Of a stretch of 64,000 nt of DNA, positions 47,390 to 59,500 are shown piece after piece. This DNA is from Hyperoodon ampullatus. Its lineage: Eukaryota > Chordata > Mammalia > Artiodactyla > Ziphiidae. The translations under genes and the position numbers were made by a program. Every line of letters starts with the position of its first letter. The stretch's first letter is position 1. The notes under the pieces were generated by a model. It was not told the DNA's origin. It did no database searches and saw only the letters and a program-made list of their open reading frames with translations. The stretch spans positions 106,059,454 to 106,123,453 of the forward strand of contig OX457064.1 of assembly GCA_949752795.1 (NCBI GenBank), read 5' to 3'.

Positions 47390-48135
47390 ACACTTCACAC
47401 ACACTGGGATAACTAGAATCATAAAGTCAGATAACATCCAGCATTGGTGAGGATGTGGAGAAACCAGAACCTTCATATGCTGCTGGTGGGAATGTGAAAT
47501 GGTACAGCTGCTTTGCAAGAGAGTCCAGCAGTTCCATAAACAATTAAAGATAGTTACTAGATGGTCAGCAAGTCCACTCTCAGCAGTTCCCCCCAAGAGA
47601 AGTGAACACCTATGTCCACACAGAAACTCACACACAAGTGTTTGTAAGAAGCATTATTCATCATGGACAAACAGTGGAAACAACACAATTGCCCATCCAC
47701 TGGTGAGTAAACAAAATGTGGTATTTCCACATAATGGGATATTATTCAGTCGTAAAAAGAAGTGAAGTACTGGTATATGGTGCAATGAGAATGAACCTTG
47801 AAAACACCATGCTCAGTGATAGAATCCAAACACAAAAGACCACAGAGTGTATAATTCCATTCATATGAAACTCCACAACAGGAAAACCTATAGAAACAGA
47901 AAAGAGATTAGTAGTTGCCTCGGGCTGGGGAGTGGAAGCTGGAGGGTGGGATGGGAGGCGCAAGAGGGGAATGATAGCTCGGCACACAGAGCTTCTTTCA
48001 GGGTGATAAAATGTTCTAAAACTGGCTGTCGTGATGGTTGCACAACTCTGTGCATATGCTAAGAGCTATTGAATTGTACACTTTAGATGGGTGAATTACA
48101 TGATTAGTAAATTTTATCTCAACAAAGCTGTTAGA
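47390..48135 (+). mobile_element. L1 3' end (ORF2 tail and 3' UTR)
   Basis: gcattggtgaggatgtggag aaaccagaacc, atgctgctggtgggaatgtg aaatgg, ggatattattcagtcgtaaa aagaagtgaagtac, then 3' UTR tggttgcacaactctgtgca tatgc and attgaattgtacactttaga tgggtg. Forward orientation, frame-broken. Confidence 0.9.
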
Positions 48136-48385
48136 AAGTGATGACATGGTCTATGCATGATCTCCGAAGGCCTGGTTCCACTATACGCAAAGTATGATCC
48201 TACTTGTGTTTTCTTGTTTGTTGTTTTTTTAAAAACACACACATACATGCATAGGAAAAATATCTGGAAATACCCCAAAAAGTTACAGTGAGTGTCTCTA
48301 GGTGGTGGGAATTATGGATTTTCTTAAAATGTATTTTCACATGTTTTCTGAATGTTTTACAATAAGCACGTGATGTTTTTCTATT
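48136..48385 (+). mobile_element. Ancient LINE 3' fragment (L1M-like)
   Basis: ttccactatacgcaaagtat gatcctacttg, aggaaaaatatctggaaata cccc, gtctctaggtggtgggaatt atgg, tgttttctgaatgttttaca ataagcacg. Same repeat class as 37541-37988. Confidence 0.6.
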
Positions 48386-48400
48386 AAAAAATAATATACT

Positions 48401-48700
48401 GGGCTTCCCTGGTGGCGCAGTGATTAAGAATCCATCTGGCGATGCAGGGGACATGGGTTCGAGTCCTGGTCCGGGAAGATCTCACATGCCGCAGAACAAC
48501 TAAGCCTGGGCGCCACAACTACTGGGGCTGCGCTCTAGAGCCCACGAGCCACAACTACCGAGCCTGTGAACCACAACTACTACAGGCCGCATGCCTAGAG
48601 CCGGTGCTCCGCAACAAGAGAAGCCACCAACACAACTAGAGAAAGCCTGCGTACAGGAACAAAGACTCAACGCAGCCAAAAATAAATAAATTAATTTAAA
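48401..48700 (+). mobile_element. Older CHR-type SINE (long form)
   Basis: gggcttccctggtggcgcag tgattaag, B box ggttcgagtcc, cacaactac modules, ctcaacgcagccaaaaataa. Perfect 15-bp target duplication aaaaaataatatact at 48386-48400 and 48701-48715. Confidence 0.95.
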
Positions 48701-48715
48701 AAAAAATAATATACT

Positions 48716-50240
48716 TAATCATCTACCCTATTTTCAAAAATAGGTTATTTAAATAGGTTATTTTTAAAATGGTTATTAGTGTTATAATTAAAAGGACAGT
48801 AGGAATACAGACTAAGAGCCATAGATTGCCCACTACACGATGTCTTAAAGTTCTTACCACAGCCCCCCACACACACACCGCCCATGATCCCACGATTCGT
48901 CTGTGTCCAGAAGAGCTACTGAGCATCGTGCCCTTAGTGAGTGGTCTGGGGAGAAGGCACGGGACTGGGTTTAGTTCATAAGGGATGGTAAACTCCCCTT
49001 GTGTTATAGCACATCTATAATGATTAATATTATAAAGTGGTACAATTAAGAACTAAATGGGACCCTCGTGAACACATTTCCCCAGATACTTAATTCAGAG
49101 TCACTGACTGGGGCTGGAGAGAATAGAGCCCATTATGTTGAACAGAGAAACTGCATCAGTAACAGCCTCACTGGAGATAATGGCATTTCAAACTCTCAAA
49201 ATATTTGAATATGGTTTCTGATATCGAGGCTGCGGTCTCCAGACAGTAAATCCAAATCCTTCCATTGTCATTCCCCTAGACTGACTTCTTTCATGGAGCC
49301 AGACTCCACAGGCATTTAGGCAAACCACACACCCTGGGGATGCAGTGACCAACGCTACTTGAGATAGAGGCCATGTTGACAGCCCTCGGCAGGGACCAGA
49401 CAAAATGCAGCTCACAGGCATCCCTCCCGCCTTCCCACGGGTCCCCGGGGCCTCTGTGTGGCTCCAGGAGCCCCCTGGTTCACAGAGTCCCAGTACAGAC
49501 GCCAGAGGGGATGGAGAATCAGAGGCTGGGCTGCATTAACGTCTGCTCCAGTAGACAGAAAAAGGTAACTGAGTGAACAGACCGTAACACACCAATTAGC
49601 TAATGGAATTAACAGCCCTTTTCTGCACAGCACACAGACAACACAGGAACCCATAAAGTTTTTTTTTATAAGATATGTACTTGGATATAAGGAACATTGA
49701 AATTGAAAGATATTGGGATAGTCTGCATGGCCACGCAGAATGGCAAGAGAAAAAAGATGAAGAAATCTATCTTAGATCCCAGAAGACAGATACGCTGATT
49801 TCTGTGCTGCCGGGAATCCCTGTCTACAGCAGTTCAGTAGGTAAGCAAAGAGCTGTCGCCTTGGTCTATTGGGCCTCATATATCTGAATAAACCAGGTTT
49901 TGAAAGCAGATGTGCTAAAGCTTCCTGTATCTGCTGGTGTTTCCCAACTGAATCCATGACATGCCTACATTTCAGGGTCAAGGCTGTGATGTATATGCAT
50001 CTCCATGAGGTTAAGAGCTTGATTTATTTCAGTGCTTCCTAACCTGTGTGTATGGGACTTGAACTTGAGGGTGGGGTAGGGGAGACCCAGCACAGGCTTC
50101 TGATGGTTGAAAAAGGGATGACTCTCAATTATACAGTATCCCATCGTACTGATGTGCCATCATTCATCAGACCAGTTCCCTGTTGGTTGATAGCTCGGCA
50201 GCTTTTTGGAACTTTGTGGGTTCCAACATTACTGTGAAGG

Positions 50241-50242
<2 letters not shown>
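48716..50242. other. Unique intergenic sequence
   Basis: No gene. AT-rich direct repeats of aataggttattt at about 48738-48763. Confidence 0.35.

Positions 50243-50281
<39 letters not shown>
50243..50281. repeat. (AC)n microsatellite
   Basis: About 19 uninterrupted CA dinucleotides followed by a short (GA)3. Likely length-polymorphic. Confidence 0.96.
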
Positions 50282-50283
<2 letters not shown>

Positions 50284-51689
50284 AGAAACATATCTTCATG
50301 TACTTATGCAGGAAGTGGAAAGGCCACTTGGAGCCTTTCAAGGCTCCAAGCCTTTCTTGGATTCCTTGGAGTCAAAACTACGTTGAACCTTTGGGAACAA
50401 AGTACATAGTTGTGACCAGGGCAGAGAGAGGAAAGCCTGGTCCTGCCTGCCCACAGGCAGAGCCGAAGATGAAACCCTCCTCTCCACCAACTCCTGCTTG
50501 GTCTGGGTCAGGCTCAAGAAATGAAAACAAGTCACATTATTAGCAAATGCTGTCTCGATTGAACATAACCATTCGAGAGGAATTTGGGTTATAATCCACA
50601 GTGACAACAGTCTTTTATGTTTTCACAGAAGTAGAAGATTAGGTTAAGTTCATGCCACGTTGGCATCATGGACTGGGGGTAGGACATCCACACAATCGGG
50701 CTGTGTCTAGCCCGTCAGGTAAAGGAGACAAAGAAGAGAAACCAGTTCTGACCCTGGGGCAACAGGAACACGCTAACAAGGCAACTGTCTTTTGTAGCGC
50801 TTCTCAGGTTTCCTAAGGAAACACCGCTATGGTCTGGGAGAGTAAACACATCCACTGCCAGCATTACTTTTCCTTGAAGTCACCTGATCACTATTAGAAA
50901 TTCGTGTGAATCCTACCCCCATCCCCCAAATCAAATTTGAGAAATGTTGATACCTCCGGAAGATGTTCAGGTTTTTTTTAACCTTCTGGCATAAAGCCAG
51001 AAACCCTGATGTGGAAGATGCCACACAATATGGTATTTCACACTGCCTAAGCCTGTAGGGTCTCTTGGCCATGAGAGAATTTGCTATTTAGAGCACAAAC
51101 TTCCTCTCAATCTCTGCTCACCCGCAGACAGTACAAAAGACCATAGACTTTCTCTACTATTTTTCAAGGACATCTTAATAATACGTTCTTGCTCAACAAG
51201 ATGTGGGTTTTCAGTTGGCGAGGAGCCTGCCCTCCTCTTTAGATGGTGAGACCCACGTGGCAAACAGGGCATAAATACATTACATCAGCAAGATAAAACA
51301 TCTTATTTTTTCATGAGTGGTTTTGATGGTTTGTTTTCCCATGAAAGGAAAGATAATTAGAGACTAGAAAAAATTATTTTATGAAAATTTCATCACTTTC
51401 ATTTTCATACAGGATCTTTATGTCGTAAGTTTTCTGAACCACTCTGGTGGCTGGGAAACATAAAAGTACCCTTAACAACACGCACATCCTTGCACACACG
51501 ATAAACAACTCATATCTCCGAGCCCTTACTGCGCATGCCAGCACCTTCTGGTCACTGCACACACGAACCCGCTTTAAATTAGCAGCTGTGATGCCAGGAG
51601 CCTCAGGGAGCAGGACAGGGGACAGAGATCAGAGCATCATCAGGTGACACGCAGGTGCAGAGAGTGACCAGCTGGCGAGGCCTCACTGG
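50282..51689. other. Unique intergenic sequence upstream of the INSIG1 CpG island
   Basis: No coding or RNA gene recognised. Distal INSIG1 promoter elements could lie here, but I could not single any out. Confidence 0.35.
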
Positions 51690-52045
51690 GGAAGCTTTGG
51701 AACAGGCCACGCCTGCGTCGGGTCTGGGGACTAAGGTGTTCAAACACCCGACGCCAGGCCCGCGGCTGCCAACTGATGGAAACGGCCCTCCCGCCGAGGT
51801 CCGGGGCGCTCTCGGCCAGCCCCGTCCGTCAGCCTGTGCCCCACCCCCGGCCCCGTCCGTCGGTCAGTCCCCCAACCTGCCGACACAGCCCCGCAGCGCC
51901 GTCCATCGGTCCGCCGTCGGGCATTCCCCGCATTCCCGTCCGTAGGTCCCCCAGCCCGTCGTCCCCTCCCAACTCTGTCCTTCGGTCTGTCCGTCCCCTC
52001 CCCCCCCAGCCCCGTCCTTCGGTCTGTCCCCGTCCGGCCTCCCCT

Positions 52046-52100
52046 ACGTCCGACTCCCCCCGTCCGGCTCCCCCCGTCCGGCTCCCCCCGTCCGGCCCCC
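52046..52100. repeat. Short tandem repeat, cccgtccggctcc unit (about 4 copies)
   Basis: Four consecutive copies of a 13-bp unit based on cgtccggctcccc sit in the upstream part of the CpG island, inside a wider GTCC-rich tract (about 51820-52100). Confidence 0.7.
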
Positions 52101-52159
52101 AGCGCCGTCAGCCCGCCGTCCGTCCGCGCTCCCGAGTCAGTGCGCCGGACGCAGGGCTG

Positions 52160-52350
52160 CGGTGGCGTGTGATGACGTCATATGGGTCGCCCGCCCCCGA
52201 TTGGTCGCGGCCGCCTCACCAGACCACGAGCGGACGGGCGCGCGGGCGGGGCGGGGCGCGCGGAGGCCACGCCCCCTAGCGCGCGGCCCGGGCGGCGGGC
52301 CGGGGCGGGGTCACGTGACCCGGGGCCCCGCCGCCCGCCTTATAAGCTGC
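52160..52350 (+). promoter_or_regulatory. INSIG1: INSIG1 core/proximal promoter
   Basis: A dense set of sites lies directly upstream of exon 1. They are a perfect CRE TGACGTCA (52173-52180), an inverted CCAAT box ATTGG (52200-52204, NF-Y), an SRE-like CTCACCAGAC (52215-52224), GC boxes at 52244-52256, 52267-52277 and 52301-52310, a perfect 12-bp palindrome GGTCACGTGACC holding an E-box (52309-52320), and a TATA box TTATAAG (52340-52346). The NF-Y, SRE and Sp1 combination is what SREBP-regulated promoters usually carry, and INSIG1 is a known SREBP target. The SRE call rests on similarity alone. Confidence 0.8.
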
Positions 52351-52369
52351 GCGGCGAGCTGAACGCCGC

Positions 52370-52455
52370 GGGCTCAACTCCAGGCGGTCTGGGCCGTGAC
52401 GCTCCTCGGCGATTTCCTCCCTCGGCGAGCCCGCGGGCGGGCGCCCCTCAGCCAG
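52370..52455 (+). other. INSIG1: INSIG1 exon 1 (5' UTR, non-coding)
   Basis: The exon ends at ...cagccag followed by gtacgc (donor GT 52456-52457). It contains no ATG, so no upstream reading frame precedes the main start. The start coordinate is an estimate, 25-35 bp downstream of the TATA box. A pyrimidine-CA initiator-like ctcaactc lies at 52373-52380. Confidence 0.75.
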
Positions 52456-53141
52456 GTACGCGAGGCGCGGCGAGGGGACCCGGGCCGGGGGCGGCGGGGG
52501 TGGGGTCCAGGTGTCGGGCCGGGCGGGGATGTCGGGGTCCCGGCGCCTCCACTCCTGGCAGCCGCCCCTCGAGACGGCCTTCCACTGGGATCCTCGGCAC
52601 CGACTCTAGGGGCTGGGCGCACGCTCTGACCCCAACCCGAGTCCTGGAGCGGGGGGCTGCGCCCCCGACCCCAGGTGGGCTCTGCCAGTGCTCCTGTCAG
52701 TTCGGAGGACCCCAGCACCTTGTCCTGAGGCGGCCTGCCTCCAGGCTGCCTGGCTGGGTCTGCCTGGCTGGGTCTGCCTCCTGCAGACGGACGGGGTCTG
52801 AAAAACTTCTGGACTGGACGGGCCAGAACTTCGGGGCTTATGCAGAGGGGCACTGCGGCGGGCGCTTGACGCTCAGGTGTACCTAACCTGGCTGCCGCTG
52901 AAAACAGCCTGTGCAGCTCCCAGGCGGGGTGTGTAGGCAGGGTCCTTGCAGCCCTCCCCCGCGGTACCTGCCCGTGGGCTCCCCTGAGCGGCTGACTCCG
53001 AGGGCCTTGGGGGTCTCCCTGGACGTGCCGGCAATGAAGGCGAGCAGAGCTCTCCCTCTGACTGGGCCTCCCTGGACCTGCCATGTCCTTTGGAAGTGAA
53101 CTTGATCGGGGTTCCACCTCCACACCCCCTTTTCCTTCTAG

Positions 53142-53574
53142 GAAAGCCTGTCAGACTGGTGGCTGATGCCCAGACTAGACGACCACCCCTGGAGCGGTCC
53201 CTGCGCTAAGGGCGCGAAGCACAGAAGCCACCTGAGGGCCAGTGCCAGAGGGCTGGAGGCCAAAGTGGGAGAAATGATCACCTCCTCAGTGTCAGGCCCC
53301 TCTCCCCTGGTGGCCCACAGTGCCCGGGGCACTGACCCGGCTCACGGGCCCGTGAGCGCTGGTGTAGGAGGCCATGGCGGCAGCGGCCACATCAACAGCT
53401 GGCATCACCACCTGGTGCAAAGGAGCCTGGTGCTGTTCTCAGTGGGCGTGGTCCTGGCCCTGGTGCTGAACCTGCTGCAGGTCCAGAGGAACGTCACCCT
53501 GTTCCCTGAGGAGGTCATCGCCACCATCTTCTCCTCCGCCTGGTGGGTTCCCCCGTGCTGTGGGACAGCGGCTG
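53142..53574 (+). CDS. INSIG1: INSIG1 exon 2 (5' UTR tail, start codon, residues 1-136)
   Basis: The acceptor is a pyrimidine run ending cttctag (AG 53140-53141). The donor is gctg|gtgagt at 53575. The start codon at 53166 encodes MPRLDDH, matching the family's conserved MPRL start. Codon 137 is split after its first base and rejoined as GCT by exon 3. A second in-frame ATG (Met37) is at 53274. The exon holds the variable N-terminus, TM1 and the following conserved loop. Confidence 0.95.
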
Positions 53575-56500
53575 GTGAGTAGAAACTGAAGATGTTTGGT
53601 TAAGAACGATTTTCAGCCTCTGAGAACCGTTCATTTGAAAATCGAACCATCCGCAGAGGGGAAGTGTGCATCTCCAGTGATTGTGTTTAGAGAAAGAGGC
53701 GGGGGGAGAGGATGGTGATCCGTAATGCCAGTCTCTGGAGGCTGGAAGAAGCCCAGCGATTGGGGACCAGGTGGGGAGATGATTGGCTGTTTCACGCTTG
53801 TGCCAGGCTGACCGAGGTCCTTCCCTCTTACTGATCCGGCCCTGAGGACAGTGTTGGGGGAGCCCGCAGCTGTCATCCCGAGCGAGCTGTGCGATTGGCC
53901 GCTGGCAGAACTGGTGAGCGAGGGAACTGCAGTGCGATTGGCTGCCCCAGCGAACATGCTACAGCGCTGGGTAACTGAAAACAAACCGTCACGTGGGCCG
54001 AGTGGGCAGAGCTGCTGCCCCAGCGGCCTCCCACACTTCCTTTTTCGGGATGCCCGTGAACGTGCCAAGCCAGACCTTCCCCCTAAAACGCTGGGCTCCA
54101 TAGATGAAGGAAAACAAATCCCCCGTTCACAGTTTATATTCTAGTACACCTGGCCAGCCACAAAACATGACCCAGGGTTAGCAGTCTAAATTGTGGACAG
54201 GCAGACTGTCTTTTTTGAGTAGAATTTCTTGGTCATTTGGCTGGTTTTATAAACTTGCTGAATTGGTCTCAGCCCAGAAGGTCACAGTACTTCTCTGGTC
54301 ACACAGCATCCACTGATTAGCAAACATTTGTCAGGTGCTTTCTGTAGCATCAGCTCTCCCAGCTGTTGGAAGTACAGAGTGAGCAGACTGCCTCTGTCAA
54401 GCACCCTGGTCCGGTGGGCAGAACAAGCGTGTACCTAAGTGACCACGGTGCTACAGGAGGGATGCCCTCCTGTTCGCTTCGTAGCTGATGCTTATGGACT
54501 GCTTATCTTGCATTTTTATGTTTTGCTTCCTTTCGTCCTTACAACAGGACGCTGCTGTAGCTCCATTTTACAGACATGGAAACTGAATTACAGAAAGGTT
54601 CAGCAACCGTGTCCAAGGGGACACAGCTGAGTGACAGGCCCACTGTTCTTAACTCTGCCTACTGCCCCCCTGAAGTCTGGGTGTGTCCCCTGCACTGTGG
54701 AAACATGTTGCCCTCTCAGCACGAGGCTGGAGTGGAGAGCTGTGTTCCAGCCGGGACGTGTCACGGGAGGGATGCTGTGGTTACCAAGCAGTGGGGAGAG
54801 AGTTCTCATTTTTGTTCTTGAAAAGATAGGCTCCTACTTTGTTTTTCTAAACCTTTCAGTATATGTCTATACACAGTGGTGCTGTGGCCTCAAGGCCCTC
54901 GTGGAAGCTCCCCTCCCCACTGTACGATGGAACAACACTGATGCAAACTGGAGGCTCCCTGTGTGGGCGCAGAAGTAGTTTGCTTACGGATAATTAACCC
55001 CTGGTTCCATTCCTTCTGTGCTTCAAACCAAAGAACTGCGATTTTATTTTAAATTTTTCAAAACGATGATTTTTGTTTGTTTGTACTCGAGGAGAACAAA
55101 AATGTAAAATTAGTTTTAATTCAAATATTACATTGTAGCTGATAAATCTTCTAGGAAAAGGAATGGTTTGAACAATATGTTAGTAATTGCCACGTAGAGA
55201 TCACATCATTTTCAGCCAGTGTTCTCTAACGCTGCTGCCTTGTCTTTCTTCAACAGCTGTTGTCGGCTTGCTTTACCCCTGCATTGACAGTCACCTTGGA
55301 GAGCCACACAAGTTTAAGAGGGAGTGGGCCAGTGTGATGCGCTGTGTGGCAGTTTTTGTTGGTATCAATCACGCCAGTGCTGTATCCTTCAGTGGGTGTG
55401 CTGTCCAGAGCAGCTTCTTAAGTTACACGTTGAAAGTTTCGTTACTTTTAACGAGTATATATCACATCATGAGTCAGTTGAACCATGTTCTTCCGAGTAT
55501 ATTATTTCAAAGCACGTTGCTCAGTTTACTCTCAGTGATTTTCAAAATGGTCCTTGGAGTCCGTTCAGTTCATTTCATTTCAGGAAACAGTTAACACCAC
55601 AGACAGAGCGGACGTCTTTGGTCTGTCCTTTCTCAGGCAGCATCTGTTGGATCCTCAGAGTTCACTTTGTGAATTCCCTTTACATTTCTACCTTACATCC
55701 TTCCACCGTGAAGACCTGGTTCCTGTGGCCCAGTGAGAAGTGGCGAGAGCATCATTCTTCTTGGCGGATCCTTCCAGAAGGTGGAGGAGAAGCTTGTCTG
55801 CTTCTCTGTCCCTCCCTGGCATGACCACGGAAGGCCCAGGGCCAGTCCGAAGTGGTGGCCTCTGGAATAGGGTTCTTAGTGGAGACTAACTTCAGGGTCA
55901 AGTTCTGGCGTCCATGGGTGGAACGCACGACACAAAACATGCTGCACGTCTGTACACAGTGCGTTCTTCAGGAAGACGGGCCGTGGTTTACCAGGTCTCA
56001 AAAGATTTATGGTTTCTTTAGCACAACTAGATTATATTTTTAAATCCTGGAGAAAGTTATTTTTAGAGTTACTGCTTCTTAAATCTGCTCTAGCCTGATT
56101 GTAATGATAAGAATGTCAGAAAAGGGTATTATAAGAGGTCTGGGCTCTGACAAACTTGTTTCGTCTGCAGTTGATAAGCAGTGTCGTGACGGAAGCCAGT
56201 GGTGTCTCCACCAGCTGCGACCATGTCGTGTCAGATGCCATTCTGGTGAGGTGTCTTGCAGACGTGGAGCAAAGACTGTGCTTGCTCAGTTCAACCTACT
56301 AATAAAAACAAGAAGTAAAAGGGGAACTATAGATGACTTACTAGCAAAGTAGGCTGTTGGCTGAAATACCAGCAGAATTTTATATGTAGCTTTCAGGAAG
56401 TGTACTTGTAAAGTCAAGTTTTCGAAGCAGGGATCCCAGAGAAGTTCCAGGTCATCTTGGTCACGGTAACCTTGTATCCAACAGATGCTCTCTGCAGCTC

Positions 56501-59500
56501 ACCTGGCAGCTTCTATAGATGAAGAATTAATGTGGTGCACACATAATTGTGGGCCCTGGGGCTTTTTTGGTTTTGACCATATTAAGAACCGTTACGCTTT
56601 TCCTTAACTCTGCATCGCCAGAAATTGGATTTTGCCAATAACATTCAGCTCTCCTTGACGTTAGCAGCCCTATCTTTGGGCCTTTGGTGGACATTTGACC
56701 GTTCAAGAAGTGGCCTTGGGCTTGGCATCACCATCGCCTTCCTTGCCACCGTGATCACTCAGCTGCTGGTGTACAATGGTGTCTATCAGTAAGCACATGT
56801 TCTCAAATATCACCTCCGTCCGGAAGCTGTTACTTAACTTTTTAAAAAAATACCTTCTAAGCTGAGATGTCATGTTTTTTCTGTAATTACATAGCATAAA
56901 CTTAGACATGAAATTCTCAAAAACGCTGCTTATTGTTGATCCACGTGTTAAAAATGCACCACGCGTAATTTAATGTAAAGGAAAACCGAGCAGTGGCGGT
57001 GAGCGTGGATGCCACATACTAACGCTGCTGGTGCGCCGTGTGCCTGCCCTGCCTGCGCCGGGGGAGCCGGCTGCCCAGGGGCTCATGTCTCCTTCTCTCC
57101 AGGTACACGTCCCCGGATTTTCTGTACATCCGCTCCTGGCTCCCGTGCATCTTCTTCTCGGGAGGTGTGACCGTGGGAAACATAGGACGACAGCTAGCCA
57201 TGGTATGTACAATTGTCACCTGCGTGCCCAACTGTGGTTTCCAGCTTGATAGGCTTAGTGTACGTAATACATTATGATTGGTGTTGATAAATATCTAGTT
57301 GAGACTCGCAAGAGTTATTCAGAAAAGCGTATTAAAAAAAAATAGGTACAATACCCAGGTAACTCTTTGCTAGATTATAAAGATTCAGGGAATCGTAAGC
57401 TCACAATGAGCACTAAAAGGACCTAGAGTTCCATTCACGTTACGGATGAACTGCAGCTCCTGTGATAACTGGCAGAGAAAAGTTACTGAATGGCTAAATG
57501 AATGATTTATAACGAGTGTCCTCCCTGCCTTCACGCAGGTACAGGTGATGCTACGCTAGGGAAAGGACCCCAGGCCAGGTCCATGAGGGTGTGGACCAGG
57601 CTGGGAGGGGGCTCAGCATCCCTGGGTAGGTGGACTCCAGCCTGGACCCTGTCTAGTAACTAAAGAGAGAGAAACGGGACGCCCGCACAGAGCCATTTCC
57701 CGAGAGCCAGAAAGACAAAAGAAGTCAGGATAACTTAGCAGTTCTTTTCGGGAGTTAATGATCCACACGAGCACTTTGATGAAATGTGGACATTTAACTG
57801 TCATTTTGAATAGACTTTGACTCGAAGGCTTAAATAAAATGAATTAAAAAAAAAAACTAGAATCTTATAAGGGCCATTTCTCTCAGAGACACTCTGAGGC
57901 TTTCTCAGAAACTTGACTTGGTTCCTCATATGGTGTTTTTAAAAACAAGACGTTTGTTTGTGCCAGCTGATGCTGGGTTGTGAGAGCCAGATTTGCAGGC
58001 TGCGTGGCTGTTTCATAAAAATGGAAGTAATTTCAAAAAGGTAGACTTTGCAATGTGTTCCACCGGTTCCTGAGCCCAAATCACCCTTGCCTTCCACCCT
58101 TTTGTGATTCTGTGTGGGTCTGCTTGCCAAAACGAAAAGACTCAATTGAAAACCCTTTCTTTCTCGACCCCTGATGAGCATCAGAGGACCTGGCTCTTTT
58201 CACACTCACAGTGGCCACAGTCTCGTGGTGCCCCTGTGCTGCTCCCTGGAGCCCTTTATGGTTCAGATTAGAACGAGGCAGCTCTGTGATCCCTTACTGC
58301 TTTGGGATTTTTATTTCAGTGCCATTTAGTTGAGGATTCCTAATAGGGCTTTTGAGATAAGTTGTCTTCAACCCCTGTGACTCTTGGTGGAGTTAAAACT
58401 GACAGCATTCAGCCAGTTGGTTATAACTTCGGGAGCCTGGGCAGATGCTGCCATGCATTTATGATGCAGGTTTTTAACCAGCTTTAATAAGTCAGGGTCT
58501 TTTTTTTTTTTTTTTTTTTTTGGTACGGTATGCGGGCCTCTCACTGTTGCGGCCTCTCCCGTTGCGGAGCACAGGCTCCGGACGCACAGGCTCAGTGGCC
58601 ATGGCTCTCGGGCCCAGCAGCTCCGCAGCATGTGGGATCTTCCCGGACCGGGGCACGAACCCGTGTCCCCTGCATCGGCAGGCGGACTCTCAACCACTGC
58701 GCCACCAGGGAAGCCCAAGGGTCTTTTTTGATAGAGGTAGACACTACACATCACGCACAAGTTCCTAACACCTAGAAATGGTTGAAGGTAACTTATTTTA
58801 CAAGAGTGGCACAATCACACCTTTGGTCACGACGCTGAACGAAGGTGGTTTTATCAGCAATCATTCCATCCTTGTCGTAGGCATTTTCGTTTTTGAAAAG
58901 ATGAAAATTTTAAACCTAACTTAAGATAGCTGGCATAATTGTAATTCTCCCTACTTAAGCTTTTTCTTCTTTTTCACTCTTTAAAGTTGGGGAAAGAACT
59001 TGTATTTGGATGTTACTGTTGTGTCTTGATACTGGAGGAGGGTGATGAACATCCCAGGTCATCAAAGGGAAACAACCCTCCCGGGTCTCTGAGCCCAGCG
59101 CTCCTGCCATATTTACATCCGTGAACATTTAAACCCTTACGCCTGGATCCCAGCTGAAGGGGAAAATGGCAGGCCCTTTCCAGCTGGAGGAGCAGTCACA
59201 GCTGGTTTTACTGATTCCCCCTCTGGCTGCTGCATCCAGCGTGGGTCCTCAGAACAGATGTGGTAGCGGGCGCCCGCCGCTGGCTGCTCCAAGGGAGAAA
59301 AAAGCTAAGTCCCTTTTCTCCAGGTTTCCAAACCCAGCGGAGGGCACAGTCCGTGTGAATGAAGGCAAAACGATCGCAGATCGCGTCACAGCTGTGTTTC
59401 TGCCAGAAGTCAGGCGAGCAAATGAGGGAGACTTACTCCTATTATAGTTACTTGAGGCCTGAGATTGAGGAACCAGGTTTAAATAGTTTTAAAGGATCGG

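Larger units (their letters stand above)
51690..52900. promoter_or_regulatory. CpG island spanning the INSIG1 promoter and exon 1
   Basis: The sequence is very GC-rich with abundant CpG from about 51.7 to 52.9 kb, covering promoter, exon 1 and most of intron 1. Open frames of 170-250 codons on both strands here (for example 52182-52886 + and 52374-53123 -) follow from the low stop-codon density and are not genes. The upstream edge (51780-52120) is built from GTCC/GTCCGTC-like reiterations. Confidence 0.85.

Noticed and set aside
1..52000. Exons of the neighbouring HTR5A or EN2 genes
   Set aside because: I looked for receptor-like or homeodomain coding sequence in the intergenic part and saw none.
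52182..53123. Frames of 234 codons (+) and 249 codons (-) at the INSIG1 promoter
   Set aside because: CpG-island composition removes stop codons. The true transcript here is INSIG1 exon 1 with no ATG.
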